From: Thermoplasmata archaeon
GTDB lineage: Archaea; Thermoplasmatota; Thermoplasmata; Lutacidiplasmatales; UBA184
NCBI GenBank assembly: GCA_021806135.1
Contig: JAJZYB010000013.1
Location: forward strand, 1 to 32,097
Length of the DNA: 32,097 bases
Reading direction: 5' to 3'
Every line of letters starts with the position of its first letter. Within the stretch, counting starts at the first letter, position 1. This document shows positions 16,189 through 23,270 of this stretch, piece after piece. The notes below the pieces were generated by a model. That model was not told where the DNA came from. It ran no database searches and saw nothing but the letters and a program-made list of their open reading frames with translations. The translations under genes were made by a program, and so were the position numbers.

Positions 16189-17019
16189 TCAGGGCGTGCT
16201 GGACGGCGGGGCCTCGGTCTTCGGCGCGGCCTCTGCTGCGCCGCTCGGTGTGGCCGGGGAGGCGCCAGCGGCCGGTGCCTTCGGCGCCGGGGTCTTGTGC
16301 TCCTCCAGGAAGGTGATCTTCTGCACCTTGAGCAGACTCCGCAGGTCCTCGATCACCCGGGACTTGGCCACGAGCCAGTTGAAGTCGAAGAGCACTCGGT
16401 CCGGGAGGCGGACGGTGACCTCAGCCCCCTCCACCTGCACCGGGAACTCCTCCCCCTTGCCGTACTCCATGTCCAGCACCGTGGTGGCCACCCGGGCGGG
16501 GTCCTTGATCTTCTCCAGGACCTTGAACTTGAACTGGACCTTCCGACCGGCTTGGGGCCGGTTGAAGTCGACCTTCACCCGTCCCGCGGTGATGAGGCTG
16601 ACCCGCCCGGACCGGCCCTGGATGGTGAGCACCGTACCGAGGTCGAGATGGGCATCCTCCCGGCGCATCTCCGGGAGCCGGGAGATCTTCTGGATGGAGA
16701 AGCTCTCCACCAGATCCGGGTCCCGCTCTCCGAAGGCATCGGACGGGGCAAACTCCTTCTCCGCCTCGGTCCCGACCGTGGCCCCCTCCAACGCTGCCTC
16801 GATCTTGCCCAGGGAGCCCGGGAAGAGCTCCCTCCCCACCACGTGGGGCCGGGGGCGGAAGAGGGCAGTCTCCGGGGTTTCGGCCTTGGCCTCCTTGGCG
16901 GCGGACTCCCGGGTGGTGTCCAACAGTTCGCGCTTCCCGCCAAACTCGCTCCACAGCTCGTAGTCCACGAGAACGAGGTCGCCCTTCTGGACCGGGCCGG
17001 AGGAGGCCTTATCCGTCAT
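16189..17019 (-). CDS. Long archaeal FKBP-type peptidyl-prolyl isomerase
   Basis: A 276-residue protein. Residues about 10-35 (VQKGDLVLVDYELW, GKRELLDTT) and 60-165 (VVGRELFPGSLGKIEAALEG, APSDAFGERD) match an FKBP domain interrupted by the chaperone-like IF insert, as in archaeal SlyD-like FKBPs. A further domain at about 170-245 and an Ala/Pro-rich tail complete the long archaeal form. No signal peptide is seen, so it acts in the cytoplasm on folding proteins. ATG 17019 is preferred over GTG 17031 because an ATACTTAA box is about 28 nt upstream of it. Confidence 0.88.
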   Translation of the reverse strand: MTDKASSGPVQKGDLVLVDYELWSEFGGKRELLDTTRESAAKEAKAETPETALFRPRPHVVGRELFPGSLGKIEAALEGATVGTEAEKEFAPSDAFGERDPDLVESFSIQKISRLPEMRREDAHLDLGTVLTIQGRSGRVSLITAGRVKVDFNRPQAGRKVQFKFKVLEKIKDPARVATTVLDMEYGKGEEFPVQVEGAEVTVRLPDRVLFDFNWLVAKSRVIEDLRSLLKVQKITFLEEHKTPAPKAPAAGASPATPSGAAEAAPKTEAPPSSTP

Positions 17020-17043
17020 CGGGGCCGCCACCCGGGAGGCCTC

Positions 17044-17051
17044 TTAAGTAT
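17044..17051 (-). promoter_or_regulatory. TATA-like box for the FKBP gene
   Basis: ATACTTAA on the minus strand, overlapping the stop codon of the glycosyltransferase and centred about 28 nt upstream of ATG 17019. It suggests the FKBP gene has its own leaderless promoter despite lying directly behind the glycosyltransferase. Confidence 0.5.
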
Positions 17052-18117
17052 TGCTGGGGGGTGACCGAGGGAGGTGGCGTCGGCCGCTCCACCCGTACCG
17101 GAGGAATCCCCGGAACGCCCCGTAGGTGGTCGCCCATCGACGGAGGATCTCAAGGGGCCGGAGACGGAAGCCGGGATAATGCGCCTCCTCCGCCCGGCCT
17201 TGGATCGCCAGGGCGGACACGAGCATAAGGAAGCTCAGCCCGGAGGCGAGGAGGACCCCCTCCCCCCAGATGGGCCGGGCCGGAAGGGACACCCAAAGCA
17301 ACGCTCCCACCACGGCCAGGAAGGGAGGGAGCAGGTACGGGAGAAGCCGGCCACCGGTCGCCTCGTAGGTGCTCCCGTTGCGCCTCCAGACCACGTACCC
17401 GCCCTTCGCGTAGGTCGCCTGCTTGCGGAGCAGGCTCCAGAGCGTCAGGCCAGTGAAATCGTGTCCCACGGCCGCCCCGGGCACATAGCAGCCTCGCCAG
17501 CCGGCTCGCAGGGCCCGGAGCGCGAAGTCCTGATCCTCACTGGAGGCTCGGGGGTCCAGCGTGGTGTCCAGCCTTCCCACCTCCTCGAAGACCTTCCGAC
17601 GCCAGGCCGAATTTCCCATGGGGAGGGCGTGCGGGTGGTGTCGCGCCACGGTGTCGTAGAAGCGACGGAGGTAGCCGTCGTAATAGCTCGCACCGAACGT
17701 GGCCACCGTGCCCGGCATTCCGGGGGTGGGCCCTCCGGTGAAGCCCACGGTGGGATCCGTGAAGGGCGCGACGAGCTCCATGAGCCATCCCGCCGGGGCC
17801 TCTTCATCCGCGTCCAGAAACGCCACGACCTCCCCCCGGGCCTCCCGAAGGGCCCCGTTACGGCTCTCGGCAATGGTGCCAGGGACCCGCAGCGGACGCA
17901 CCCGGGGGTCCCGCTGCGCCCACTCCTGGGCCGATTCGAATGTCCCGTCCGTGGAACCCCCGTCCGCCACCAGGACCTCCAGGGGAGGACAGGTCTGCCC
18001 CTCCAGGCTTCGGAGCGTACGGGTCACCCGGCGATCGTTGAGGACCGTCACCACCACGGTCACCGTGGGTCCCGCCGGGGAACGCGGGACCGGGGCCCGG
18101 CCCTCTCCCTCAGCCAT
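17044..18117 (-). CDS. Family 2 glycosyltransferase, membrane-bound
   Basis: A 357-residue GT-A fold glycosyltransferase. VVVTVLND (21-28) begins the nucleotide-sugar domain, VADGGSTDGT (50-59) is the usual sugar-nucleotide loop, and DAD at 102-104 in FLDADEE is the metal-binding DxD. SEDQDFALRAL (about 190-200) is the acceptor-side ED motif. Two membrane helices near 255-300 and an amphipathic C-terminus tie it to the inner face of the membrane. ATG 18117 lies inside the end of the epimerase gene (8-base overlap), so the two are co-expressed, and an epimerised UDP-sugar donor is a reasonable inference. Products could be glycolipid or surface glycan. Confidence 0.9.
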   Translation of the reverse strand: MAEGEGRAPVPRSPAGPTVTVVVTVLNDRRVTRTLRSLEGQTCPPLEVLVADGGSTDGTFESAQEWAQRDPRVRPLRVPGTIAESRNGALREARGEVVAFLDADEEAPAGWLMELVAPFTDPTVGFTGGPTPGMPGTVATFGASYYDGYLRRFYDTVARHHPHALPMGNSAWRRKVFEEVGRLDTTLDPRASSEDQDFALRALRAGWRGCYVPGAAVGHDFTGLTLWSLLRKQATYAKGGYVVWRRNGSTYEATGGRLLPYLLPPFLAVVGALLWVSLPARPIWGEGVLLASGLSFLMLVSALAIQGRAEEAHYPGFRLRPLEILRRWATTYGAFRGFLRYGWSGRRHLPRSPPSNT

Positions 18118-19093
18118 GGCGGACCGGCGACGATCTCGGAACCGGGTCCCGGAGGGCCCGGATGGTCTCGTCCACCACCTCGGCGGACCGGTATCGGGGG
18201 GTGAAGCCCAACCGCCGCAGCCGGTCGATGGACAGATGCTGGCGAGGGACGTCGCCCGCCCACCCCCGGGGCCCTCCGGTGTACTCGATCCGTGCCCCGG
18301 TACCGGTCGCGGACACCACCCGTTGGGCGATCTCGGCCACCGAGATGGTGTCCTCGGGAGCCAGGTTGAACACGTTGACGGGTTCCTTCCCGTGCTCCGT
18401 GGCGTAGGTCATCGCCTTCACACAGTCCTCCACGTGGAGGTATCCCTTCCGTTGGGATCCATCGCCCAGCACTTCCAGGCGATGGGGGTCGCGACGGAGC
18501 TTCTCCAGGAAGTCATAGATGACGCCGTGGGTCGCCCCAGGTCCACAGACGTTGGCGAAGCGGAAGACCCAGGCCTGGAAACCGAACGTATGGACGAATG
18601 CGCTCACCAGCCCCTCCGACGCGAGCTTGCTCGCCCCATAGAGGCTCTCCGGGAGCAGAGGCCCGTAGTCCTCCGGGGTCGGGAAGACCGTGGGAAAGCC
18701 ATAGACCACGGAGCTCGACGAGAACGCGATGCGCTTCACCGACGCTCTCCGCATGGCCTCGAGCACCCGCTGGGTGGCGAGCGTCCCCTGTTCCAGGTCC
18801 AGGTGGGTGATCTCCTTCCCACGTCGGACGTCCGGGTTCGCCGAAAGATGCCAGACGAACTCTGTCTCCGTCACTCCCCGGAGAAGCGTGGGGGGGTCCA
18901 GGACATCCCCCTCGAGGATCTCCACTCTCGGGTCGCCGGAGAGGTCGTGGAGGTTTCCCCGGGTCCCGGAGGAGAAATTGTCTAGGACGCGGACCCTCCA
19001 GCCCCGATCCAGGAGCTCCCGCACCAGGAAGTGACCGATCCCTCCGGCGCCGCCGGTCACCAGGGCCCGCGGCCCGTCTCCCGCCTTCCGCAC
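18110..19093 (-). CDS. NAD-dependent sugar-nucleotide epimerase/dehydratase (GalE-like)
   Basis: A 327-residue extended short-chain dehydrogenase. The NAD-binding GGAGGIG motif is at 14-20 with D38 in VLDNFSSG binding the adenosine ribose, as in UDP-glucose/GlcNAc 4-epimerases. The catalytic Ser region FSSSSVVYG (123-131) and Y151-x3-K155 in LYGASK are present. The start is GTG 19093. It forms an overlapping pair with the glycosyltransferase, supplying its activated sugar, and shares a palindromic TATA-like promoter with the divergent small-protein operon. Exact substrate (glucose, GlcNAc or uronate) cannot be read from sequence. Confidence 0.9.
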   Translation of the reverse strand: MRKAGDGPRALVTGGAGGIGHFLVRELLDRGWRVRVLDNFSSGTRGNLHDLSGDPRVEILEGDVLDPPTLLRGVTETEFVWHLSANPDVRRGKEITHLDLEQGTLATQRVLEAMRRASVKRIAFSSSSVVYGFPTVFPTPEDYGPLLPESLYGASKLASEGLVSAFVHTFGFQAWVFRFANVCGPGATHGVIYDFLEKLRRDPHRLEVLGDGSQRKGYLHVEDCVKAMTYATEHGKEPVNVFNLAPEDTISVAEIAQRVVSATGTGARIEYTGGPRGWAGDVPRQHLSIDRLRRLGFTPRYRSAEVVDETIRALRDPVPRSSPVRHG

Positions 19094-19125
19094 GGTGGAA
19101 CCTCGTCCGCCGCCTTCCTCGAGCA

Positions 19126-19137
19126 GGATATATATCC
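19126..19137. promoter_or_regulatory. Perfectly palindromic TATA-like box between divergent genes
   Basis: GGATATATATCC is identical on both strands. It lies 38 nt from GTG 19093 (epimerase, minus) and 45 nt from ATG 19177 (small protein, plus), so one symmetric element could direct transcription both ways. Confidence 0.6.
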
Positions 19138-19176
19138 AACGGGTCCCCTCGTGGGACCGGAAGGGGAACGCGATCC

Positions 19177-19401
19177 ATGCGAACCTACGTGCGGGTGGTC
19201 TTCAGTTCCGAGGGAGCCGGGCCTCAGGATGTGGTCAAGGTGATGCGGGAATTGGGGTTCGAAGAATCCCTCGGAATGCATGACTTCGTCTACAAGTGGA
19301 AGAACCGCGCGAACCTGGACGAGGTGCTCAACATGGTGACGGAGATGCACCGCCGGATGAAGGGCCTCCAGGTGAACTACGAGGTCACCACCATCACGTG
19401 A
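19177..19401 (+). CDS. Small protein of unknown function (74 residues)
   Basis: Not recognised as a known family. The order MRTYVRVVFSS (strand), AGPQDVVKVMRELGFEE (helix), HDFVYKWKN (strand), NLDEVLNMVTEMHRRMKG (helix), NYEVTTIT (strand) suggests a compact alpha/beta fold of the ferredoxin-like or ACT kind. It is soluble and has no cysteine or metal motif. It has its own promoter and is coupled (GTGA overlap) to a winged-helix protein gene, then a GNAT acetyltransferase. A ligand- or partner-binding role with the winged-helix protein is only a guess. Confidence 0.75.
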   Translation: MRTYVRVVFSSEGAGPQDVVKVMRELGFEESLGMHDFVYKWKNRANLDEVLNMVTEMHRRMKGLQVNYEVTTIT

Positions 19402-19748
19402 ACGGCGCCCGCCCTTCGGAAGGTCCGGCCCCCCCGCTCCCGGCGGGGGAGGGGGGTCCTCCGGAGAAACGGATCCTCGTCCATCTGTGGGAGAACCGGA
19501 CCCCACGGGGCCGGTTTGAGGCGAGGAAGGCCCTCACTGAGGCCGGCATCATGCGGAGCCTTGGGCTGGGCCGCGTGGAGCTCAGGCGCCTCCTCGCCCG
19601 GCTCGAAGGGCAGGGGATGCTCAGCCACCGGACCCAGTACGTGGTGGGCTTCACCGAGATGCGGACGGTCTATCACCTGACCCGGAGAGGGGAACGGGAG
19701 GCCCGGGCACTCTGCGCCCCCCCACCGCCCGGGAGGTCCTCCCCATGA
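19398..19748 (+). CDS. Winged-helix protein
   Basis: A 116-residue protein starting at GTG 19398, which overlaps the stop of the small protein by four bases (GTGA). After a Pro/Gly-rich lead, residues about 26-95 form a winged helix: KRILVHLWEN, then GIMRSLGLGRVELRRLLARLEGQGML as helix-turn-helix plus recognition helix, and MRTVYHLTRRGEREA as wing and closing helix. This is the archaeal MarR/PadR-like layout and would bind DNA. It may control its own operon or the divergent sugar genes across the palindromic promoter. Its stop overlaps the GNAT start by four bases. Confidence 0.8.
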   Translation: MNGARPSEGPAPPLPAGEGGPPEKRILVHLWENRTPRGRFEARKALTEAGIMRSLGLGRVELRRLLARLEGQGMLSHRTQYVVGFTEMRTVYHLTRRGEREARALCAPPPPGRSSP

Positions 19749-20344
19749 ACTCTGGGAGCGCCCGCCCAGGCCCCGGTCGCCGCGGTCATCTCAGTGGCCC
19801 CCGGGTGAGGCTCCGGCCCCCCGCGCCGGAGGACCTCCCCCTGCTCTTCCGGTGGATGAACGACCCGGAGGCGGTCGCTCCCTGGGACCGCTTCGAAGTG
19901 GACAGCTACGAGGGACTCGCCCAGTCCGTTCGGGAAGCGCCCACCGATCCCCGGTCGCTCGCCCCCCGCCTCGTGGTGGTCCGACGGGAGGACGACAAAC
20001 CCCTCGGCGTGGTGGGATACTACCTGGCCCACAACGCCCTCGATACGGTGGACCTTTGGTACGCCATCTGCCTTCCCGAGGAGCGGGGGAAGGGCTACGG
20101 AGCGGAGGCGGTCAGCCTCCTCGCCGACTTCGTTTTCTCCCAGCAGAAGGTCTCCCGGGTCGGCGCGGTGGCCGACGTGGAGAACCCGCCTTCCTACCAC
20201 CTCTTAGAGAGGCTCGGCTTCTCCCTCGAGGGACGGGTCCGCCAGGCCCTCTTCCACCATGGCCAGTGGCACGACGTGGTGGTCTATGGGCTCACCCGGG
20301 CGGAGTGGGAACGGAAGGGTCCCTCCCCGGCGGGCCAAGCTTGA
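19745..20344 (+). CDS. GNAT-family N-acetyltransferase (RimJ/RimL-like)
   Basis: A 199-residue acetyltransferase. After a variable lead, VRLRPPAPEDLPLLFRWMNDPE (strand and helix of the RimL type), LGVVGYY and the acetyl-CoA pyrophosphate loop PEERGKGYGAEA (about 115-126) are seen. The C-terminal YHLLERLGFSLEGRVRQALFHHGQWHDVVVYG is characteristic of RimJ/RimL-like enzymes that acetylate protein N-termini or small amines. The ATG overlaps the stop of the winged-helix gene (ATGA). The 3' end runs 53 bases into the convergent AlaX gene. The substrate is unknown. Confidence 0.88.
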   Translation: MNSGSARPGPGRRGHLSGPRVRLRPPAPEDLPLLFRWMNDPEAVAPWDRFEVDSYEGLAQSVREAPTDPRSLAPRLVVVRREDDKPLGVVGYYLAHNALDTVDLWYAICLPEERGKGYGAEAVSLLADFVFSQQKVSRVGAVADVENPPSYHLLERLGFSLEGRVRQALFHHGQWHDVVVYGLTRAEWERKGPSPAGQA

Positions 20345-21104
20345 ACCGGAGCCGTTGCCCTCCCCCCGGGAGAGGGAGGGCAGGCTCCTCCTCCACCCGG
20401 CCCACCTCCGACGTGTCCCGGACGTGGGTCCCCCCACAGGGGGTCCGGTCGATGCCTTGGATCACCACCAGGCGGAGCTCGGAGAGCCCCTGCGGGAGAC
20501 GGGCGGCGCTGGATCGCCCAGGCTCCCGGGCGAAATCCTCCGGTGTGACGAACGCCAGCGAGACGGGAACCGGACGGGTGAAGAACTCCCGGTTGGCCTC
20601 GTCCAACGTTTCCTTCAGGCTCGGCCCTGTGGGAAGAGGTCGGACCAGGTCGAGCGACCCGCCCGTGCCCCCCAACCGGGCCCGTTCGGTCGGGATCCCA
20701 TGCCGGCGGAAGACGATCGCGGAGAGCAGGTGCTGCGCCGTGTGCGCCCGCATGTGCCGGTAGCGTCGGGTCCAATCGATCCGCCCTTCCACCGACATCC
20801 CTCGAGCGAGCTTTCCCTGCAGGCCGGGGGACACCCGGTGCACGATGGCGCCGGAGCGATGCTCCACCTCCGTGACCCGGATGCGTTCCCCTTCGGGGGT
20901 CACGAGCTCGCCCTGGTCGCAGGGCTGGCCACCTCCGGTGGGGTAGAACAGGGTGGTCGAGAGGAGGACCCCTCCAGGTGGAAGGGCAACGACCTCGGCG
21001 TGAAAGGCGGTCTCGTATCCCACGTCCAGGCTCTTGAGGTAGCCAGGGACTTCCCGGTCGGTCAAGGTCGTCCTTCCTGGTCCCGAGCCTCCGCGGCTCA
21101 TCAT
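20292..21104 (-). CDS. AlaX-type alanyl-tRNA editing hydrolase
   Basis: A 270-residue stand-alone editing enzyme that removes serine or glycine wrongly attached to tRNA-Ala. The N-terminal region (about 28-115) is an AlaRS-like beta barrel with TLFYPTGGGQPCDQG. The zinc site is formed by H121 and H125 in RAHTAQHLL and by C223 and H227 in PCGGTHV. The length fits the AlaX-M/type II group. ATG 21104 (tandem ATG ATG) is preferred; the frame is open upstream to 21485 but that part overlaps PCNA on the other strand. It is divergent from PCNA and convergent with the GNAT gene. Confidence 0.9.
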   Translation of the reverse strand: MMSRGGSGPGRTTLTDREVPGYLKSLDVGYETAFHAEVVALPPGGVLLSTTLFYPTGGGQPCDQGELVTPEGERIRVTEVEHRSGAIVHRVSPGLQGKLARGMSVEGRIDWTRRYRHMRAHTAQHLLSAIVFRRHGIPTERARLGGTGGSLDLVRPLPTGPSLKETLDEANREFFTRPVPVSLAFVTPEDFAREPGRSSAARLPQGLSELRLVVIQGIDRTPCGGTHVRDTSEVGRVEEEPALPLPGGGQRLRFKLGPPGRDPSVPTPPG

Positions 21105-21178
21105 CCCTCCGTTCCGAGGGTCGGGGGCCCGGCTTTCCTTTCCCGGGCCGTTCGTGGACCCCGTGGGTCTCACAAGGG

Positions 21179-21185
21179 TTTTAAA
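21179..21185 (+). promoter_or_regulatory. TATA-like box for the PCNA gene
   Basis: TTTTAAA, the most AT-rich run between AlaX and PCNA, about 38 nt upstream of ATG 21220. Confidence 0.5.
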
Positions 21186-21219
21186 GGGAGCGGGGGTGGG
21201 CCGACGCCAAGGTTCCCCC

Positions 21220-21957
21220 ATGTTCCGGGCACGCGTGCGCATGGAGGTCCTCCGTGAACTGGTGGGGGTGGTCTCCACCCTCGTGCCCGAGGTGAAGATC
21301 GTGATCAGCCCGGAGGGCCTCGAGGCCAAGGCGGTGGACCCCTCCCACGTGGCCATGCTGGTGGTCCGTCTGAAGAAGGAGGCCTTCGAGGAGTTCAATG
21401 GCGAGCCCACGGAGATCGGCCTCGACTTGGAGAAGGTCCGGGAGGTCCTCCAGCTCGCGCGCCCGGGGGAGGTACTCGAGATCAACTACGATGCCCCGAA
21501 GTCCCGATTGGTGGTCTCCGTGGGCAAGCTCAGCCGGTCCATGAGCGTGGTCGACCCTCAAGGGATGTCCGATCCCAAGGTCCCCTCCGTGAACCCCACC
21601 GCGAAGGTCTCGCTCCGGATCGAGGACCTGCGCCAGGGGATCCGGGGTTCGGAGTCCATCAGCGACCATGTGACGCTGAGCCTGGACCCCGAGGGCTTCG
21701 CCCTCCACTCGGAGGGGGAGAACGACCGGGTGGACCTGCGGCTCCCGAAGGATTCCCTCCTCAACTTGGAGACCTCGGAGCCGACCCGGAGCATGTACCC
21801 GCTGGACTTCTTCTCCAACATGGTGAAGTCCATCGTCACCGCCGAGACGGTGAACCTCGCCCTGGGGAACCAGTATCCGCTCAAGCTGGACTTCACCCTG
21901 GCCTCCGGGAACGGGGACGGAGAGTTCCTCCTCGCCCCCCGGGTGGAAGAGGACTGA
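21220..21957 (+). CDS. pcn: DNA polymerase sliding clamp (PCNA)
   Basis: A 245-residue clamp that forms a ring on DNA and tethers polymerase, ligase and nucleases. The two-domain plan is clear: domain 1 begins RMEVLRELVGVVSTLVPEVKIVI with GLEAKAVDPSHVAMLVVRL, the interdomain linker is around residues 105-125, and domain 2 ends in NQYPLKLDFTLASGNGDGEFLLAPRVEED, where the PLKLDF and LLAPR strands are family hallmarks. The length is normal. It is a single-gene unit with its own promoter; the thiolase gene downstream also has one. Confidence 0.96.
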   Translation: MFRARVRMEVLRELVGVVSTLVPEVKIVISPEGLEAKAVDPSHVAMLVVRLKKEAFEEFNGEPTEIGLDLEKVREVLQLARPGEVLEINYDAPKSRLVVSVGKLSRSMSVVDPQGMSDPKVPSVNPTAKVSLRIEDLRQGIRGSESISDHVTLSLDPEGFALHSEGENDRVDLRLPKDSLLNLETSEPTRSMYPLDFFSNMVKSIVTAETVNLALGNQYPLKLDFTLASGNGDGEFLLAPRVEED

Positions 21958-22002
21958 TCCTTCCCGGCCCTGCCGCGCCGGGACCCCGCGGTCCCCCTGC
22001 TC

Positions 22003-22010
22003 CTTATTTA
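22003..22010 (+). promoter_or_regulatory. TATA-like box for the thiolase gene
   Basis: CTTATTTA centred about 26 nt upstream of GTG 22032, supporting that GTG as a leaderless start. Confidence 0.55.
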
Positions 22011-22031
22011 GCCGGAGCGCTCCGAAGCGCC

Positions 22032-23228
22032 GTGAGGCCATCTCCTCCCCGGGTCGCCATCGTCGGTGCGGTCCGGACCCCCCTGGGAAAGTTCGGAGGG
22101 GCCCTGAGCCGGGTCCCTGCCACCACGCTGGGAAAACTGGTCTCTGAGGAGGCGCTCCGCCGTGCTTCGGTCCGCCCGGACCAGGTGGAGGAGGTGATCT
22201 TCGGCTGCGGCATCCAGGCCGGCCTCGGCCAGAACCCGGCCCGTCAGGTCCTCATCCGCGCCGGGATCCCCCCCGAGGTGGGCGCCGTCACGGTGAACAA
22301 GGTCTGCGGGTCCGGCATGAAGAGCATCATGCTCGCCGCCAGCGAGATCCGGGCGGGGGACTTTGCCCTCGCCCTTGCCGGCGGCATGGAGAGCATGAGC
22401 CTCTCGCCCTTCCTCCTTCCCTCCCGGGCCCGCTGGGGGCTCCGGCTGGGGGACGCGTCCCTGGTGGACGCGGTCCAGAACGATGCGCTCCTGGATGCCT
22501 ACGACCACCAGTCCATGGGAATGACGGGAGAGGCGGTGGCGAAGCGCTACAGCATCACCCGGGCGGAAGCGGATGCCTTCGCGGTGGAGAGTCACCGGCG
22601 GGCCGGGCAGGCTTCGGCCAGCGGACGGTTCGACTCGGAGATCGTTCCCGTCCCTTCCCCTCTTCCGGGAGGGGCCCCGGTGGCCCGAGACGAGGGTCCG
22701 CGGCCGGAGAGTACGCTGGAGAGCCTGGGAGCCCTGAGACCCGCCTTCGTTCCCGGAGGGGTCCTCACAGCAGGGAACTCCTCCCAGCTCTCGGATGGCG
22801 CGGCCGCGCTGGTCCTGGCCGGAGAGGAGGCGGCGCGGAACCTCGGGTTGAGACCGCTCGCCTGGATACGGTCCTACCACGTCAGCGGTGTCCCTCCCCC
22901 CCGGGTGATGGAGGCCCCCATCCCCACGGTGGAAGGACACCTGGCGAAGGAGCATCTCACGATCGGGGACGTCGACCTCTTTGAGCACAACGAGGCCTTC
23001 TCCACCGCCTCCATCGCGGTCCAACGGGCGCTCCGGGTACCGGAAGAGCGCTTCAACGTGAACGGGGGAGCGGTGGCCCTCGGACACCCCATCGGCTGTT
23101 CCGGGGCAAGGATCACCGTCACCCTGCTTCAGGAGATGCTCCGACGCAAGGCGTTCCGGGGCCTGGCCACCCTCTGCATGGGAGGGGGGAACGGAACGTC
23201 CCTCCTCTTGGAGCGGGCCGAGGATTAG
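22032..23228 (+). CDS. Acetyl-CoA C-acyltransferase (thiolase)
   Basis: A 398-residue thiolase of the bacterial catabolic/biosynthetic type. The nucleophile C92 is in NKVCGSGMKS, H352 in GGAVALGHPIGCSGARI and C382 in CMGGGNG, so the full active site is present. It condenses or cleaves acyl-CoAs (acetoacetyl-CoA formation or beta-oxidation). It lacks the partner DUF35 protein that accompanies archaeal mevalonate-pathway thiolases, so a role in fatty or branched-acid metabolism, perhaps feeding the methylmalonyl-CoA mutase encoded elsewhere in the window, is plausible but inferred. The start is GTG 22032. Confidence 0.94.
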   Translation: MRPSPPRVAIVGAVRTPLGKFGGALSRVPATTLGKLVSEEALRRASVRPDQVEEVIFGCGIQAGLGQNPARQVLIRAGIPPEVGAVTVNKVCGSGMKSIMLAASEIRAGDFALALAGGMESMSLSPFLLPSRARWGLRLGDASLVDAVQNDALLDAYDHQSMGMTGEAVAKRYSITRAEADAFAVESHRRAGQASASGRFDSEIVPVPSPLPGGAPVARDEGPRPESTLESLGALRPAFVPGGVLTAGNSSQLSDGAAALVLAGEEAARNLGLRPLAWIRSYHVSGVPPPRVMEAPIPTVEGHLAKEHLTIGDVDLFEHNEAFSTASIAVQRALRVPEERFNVNGGAVALGHPIGCSGARITVTLLQEMLRRKAFRGLATLCMGGGNGTSLLLERAED

Positions 23229-23270
23229 TCCCGTTCGACGATACCCCATGAACGGGCAGGTCGGGTACGT

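Noticed and set aside
20292-21485. A 397-codon start for AlaX
   Set aside because: Residues before the tandem ATG at 21104 overlap PCNA on the other strand and lack similarity to AlaX.
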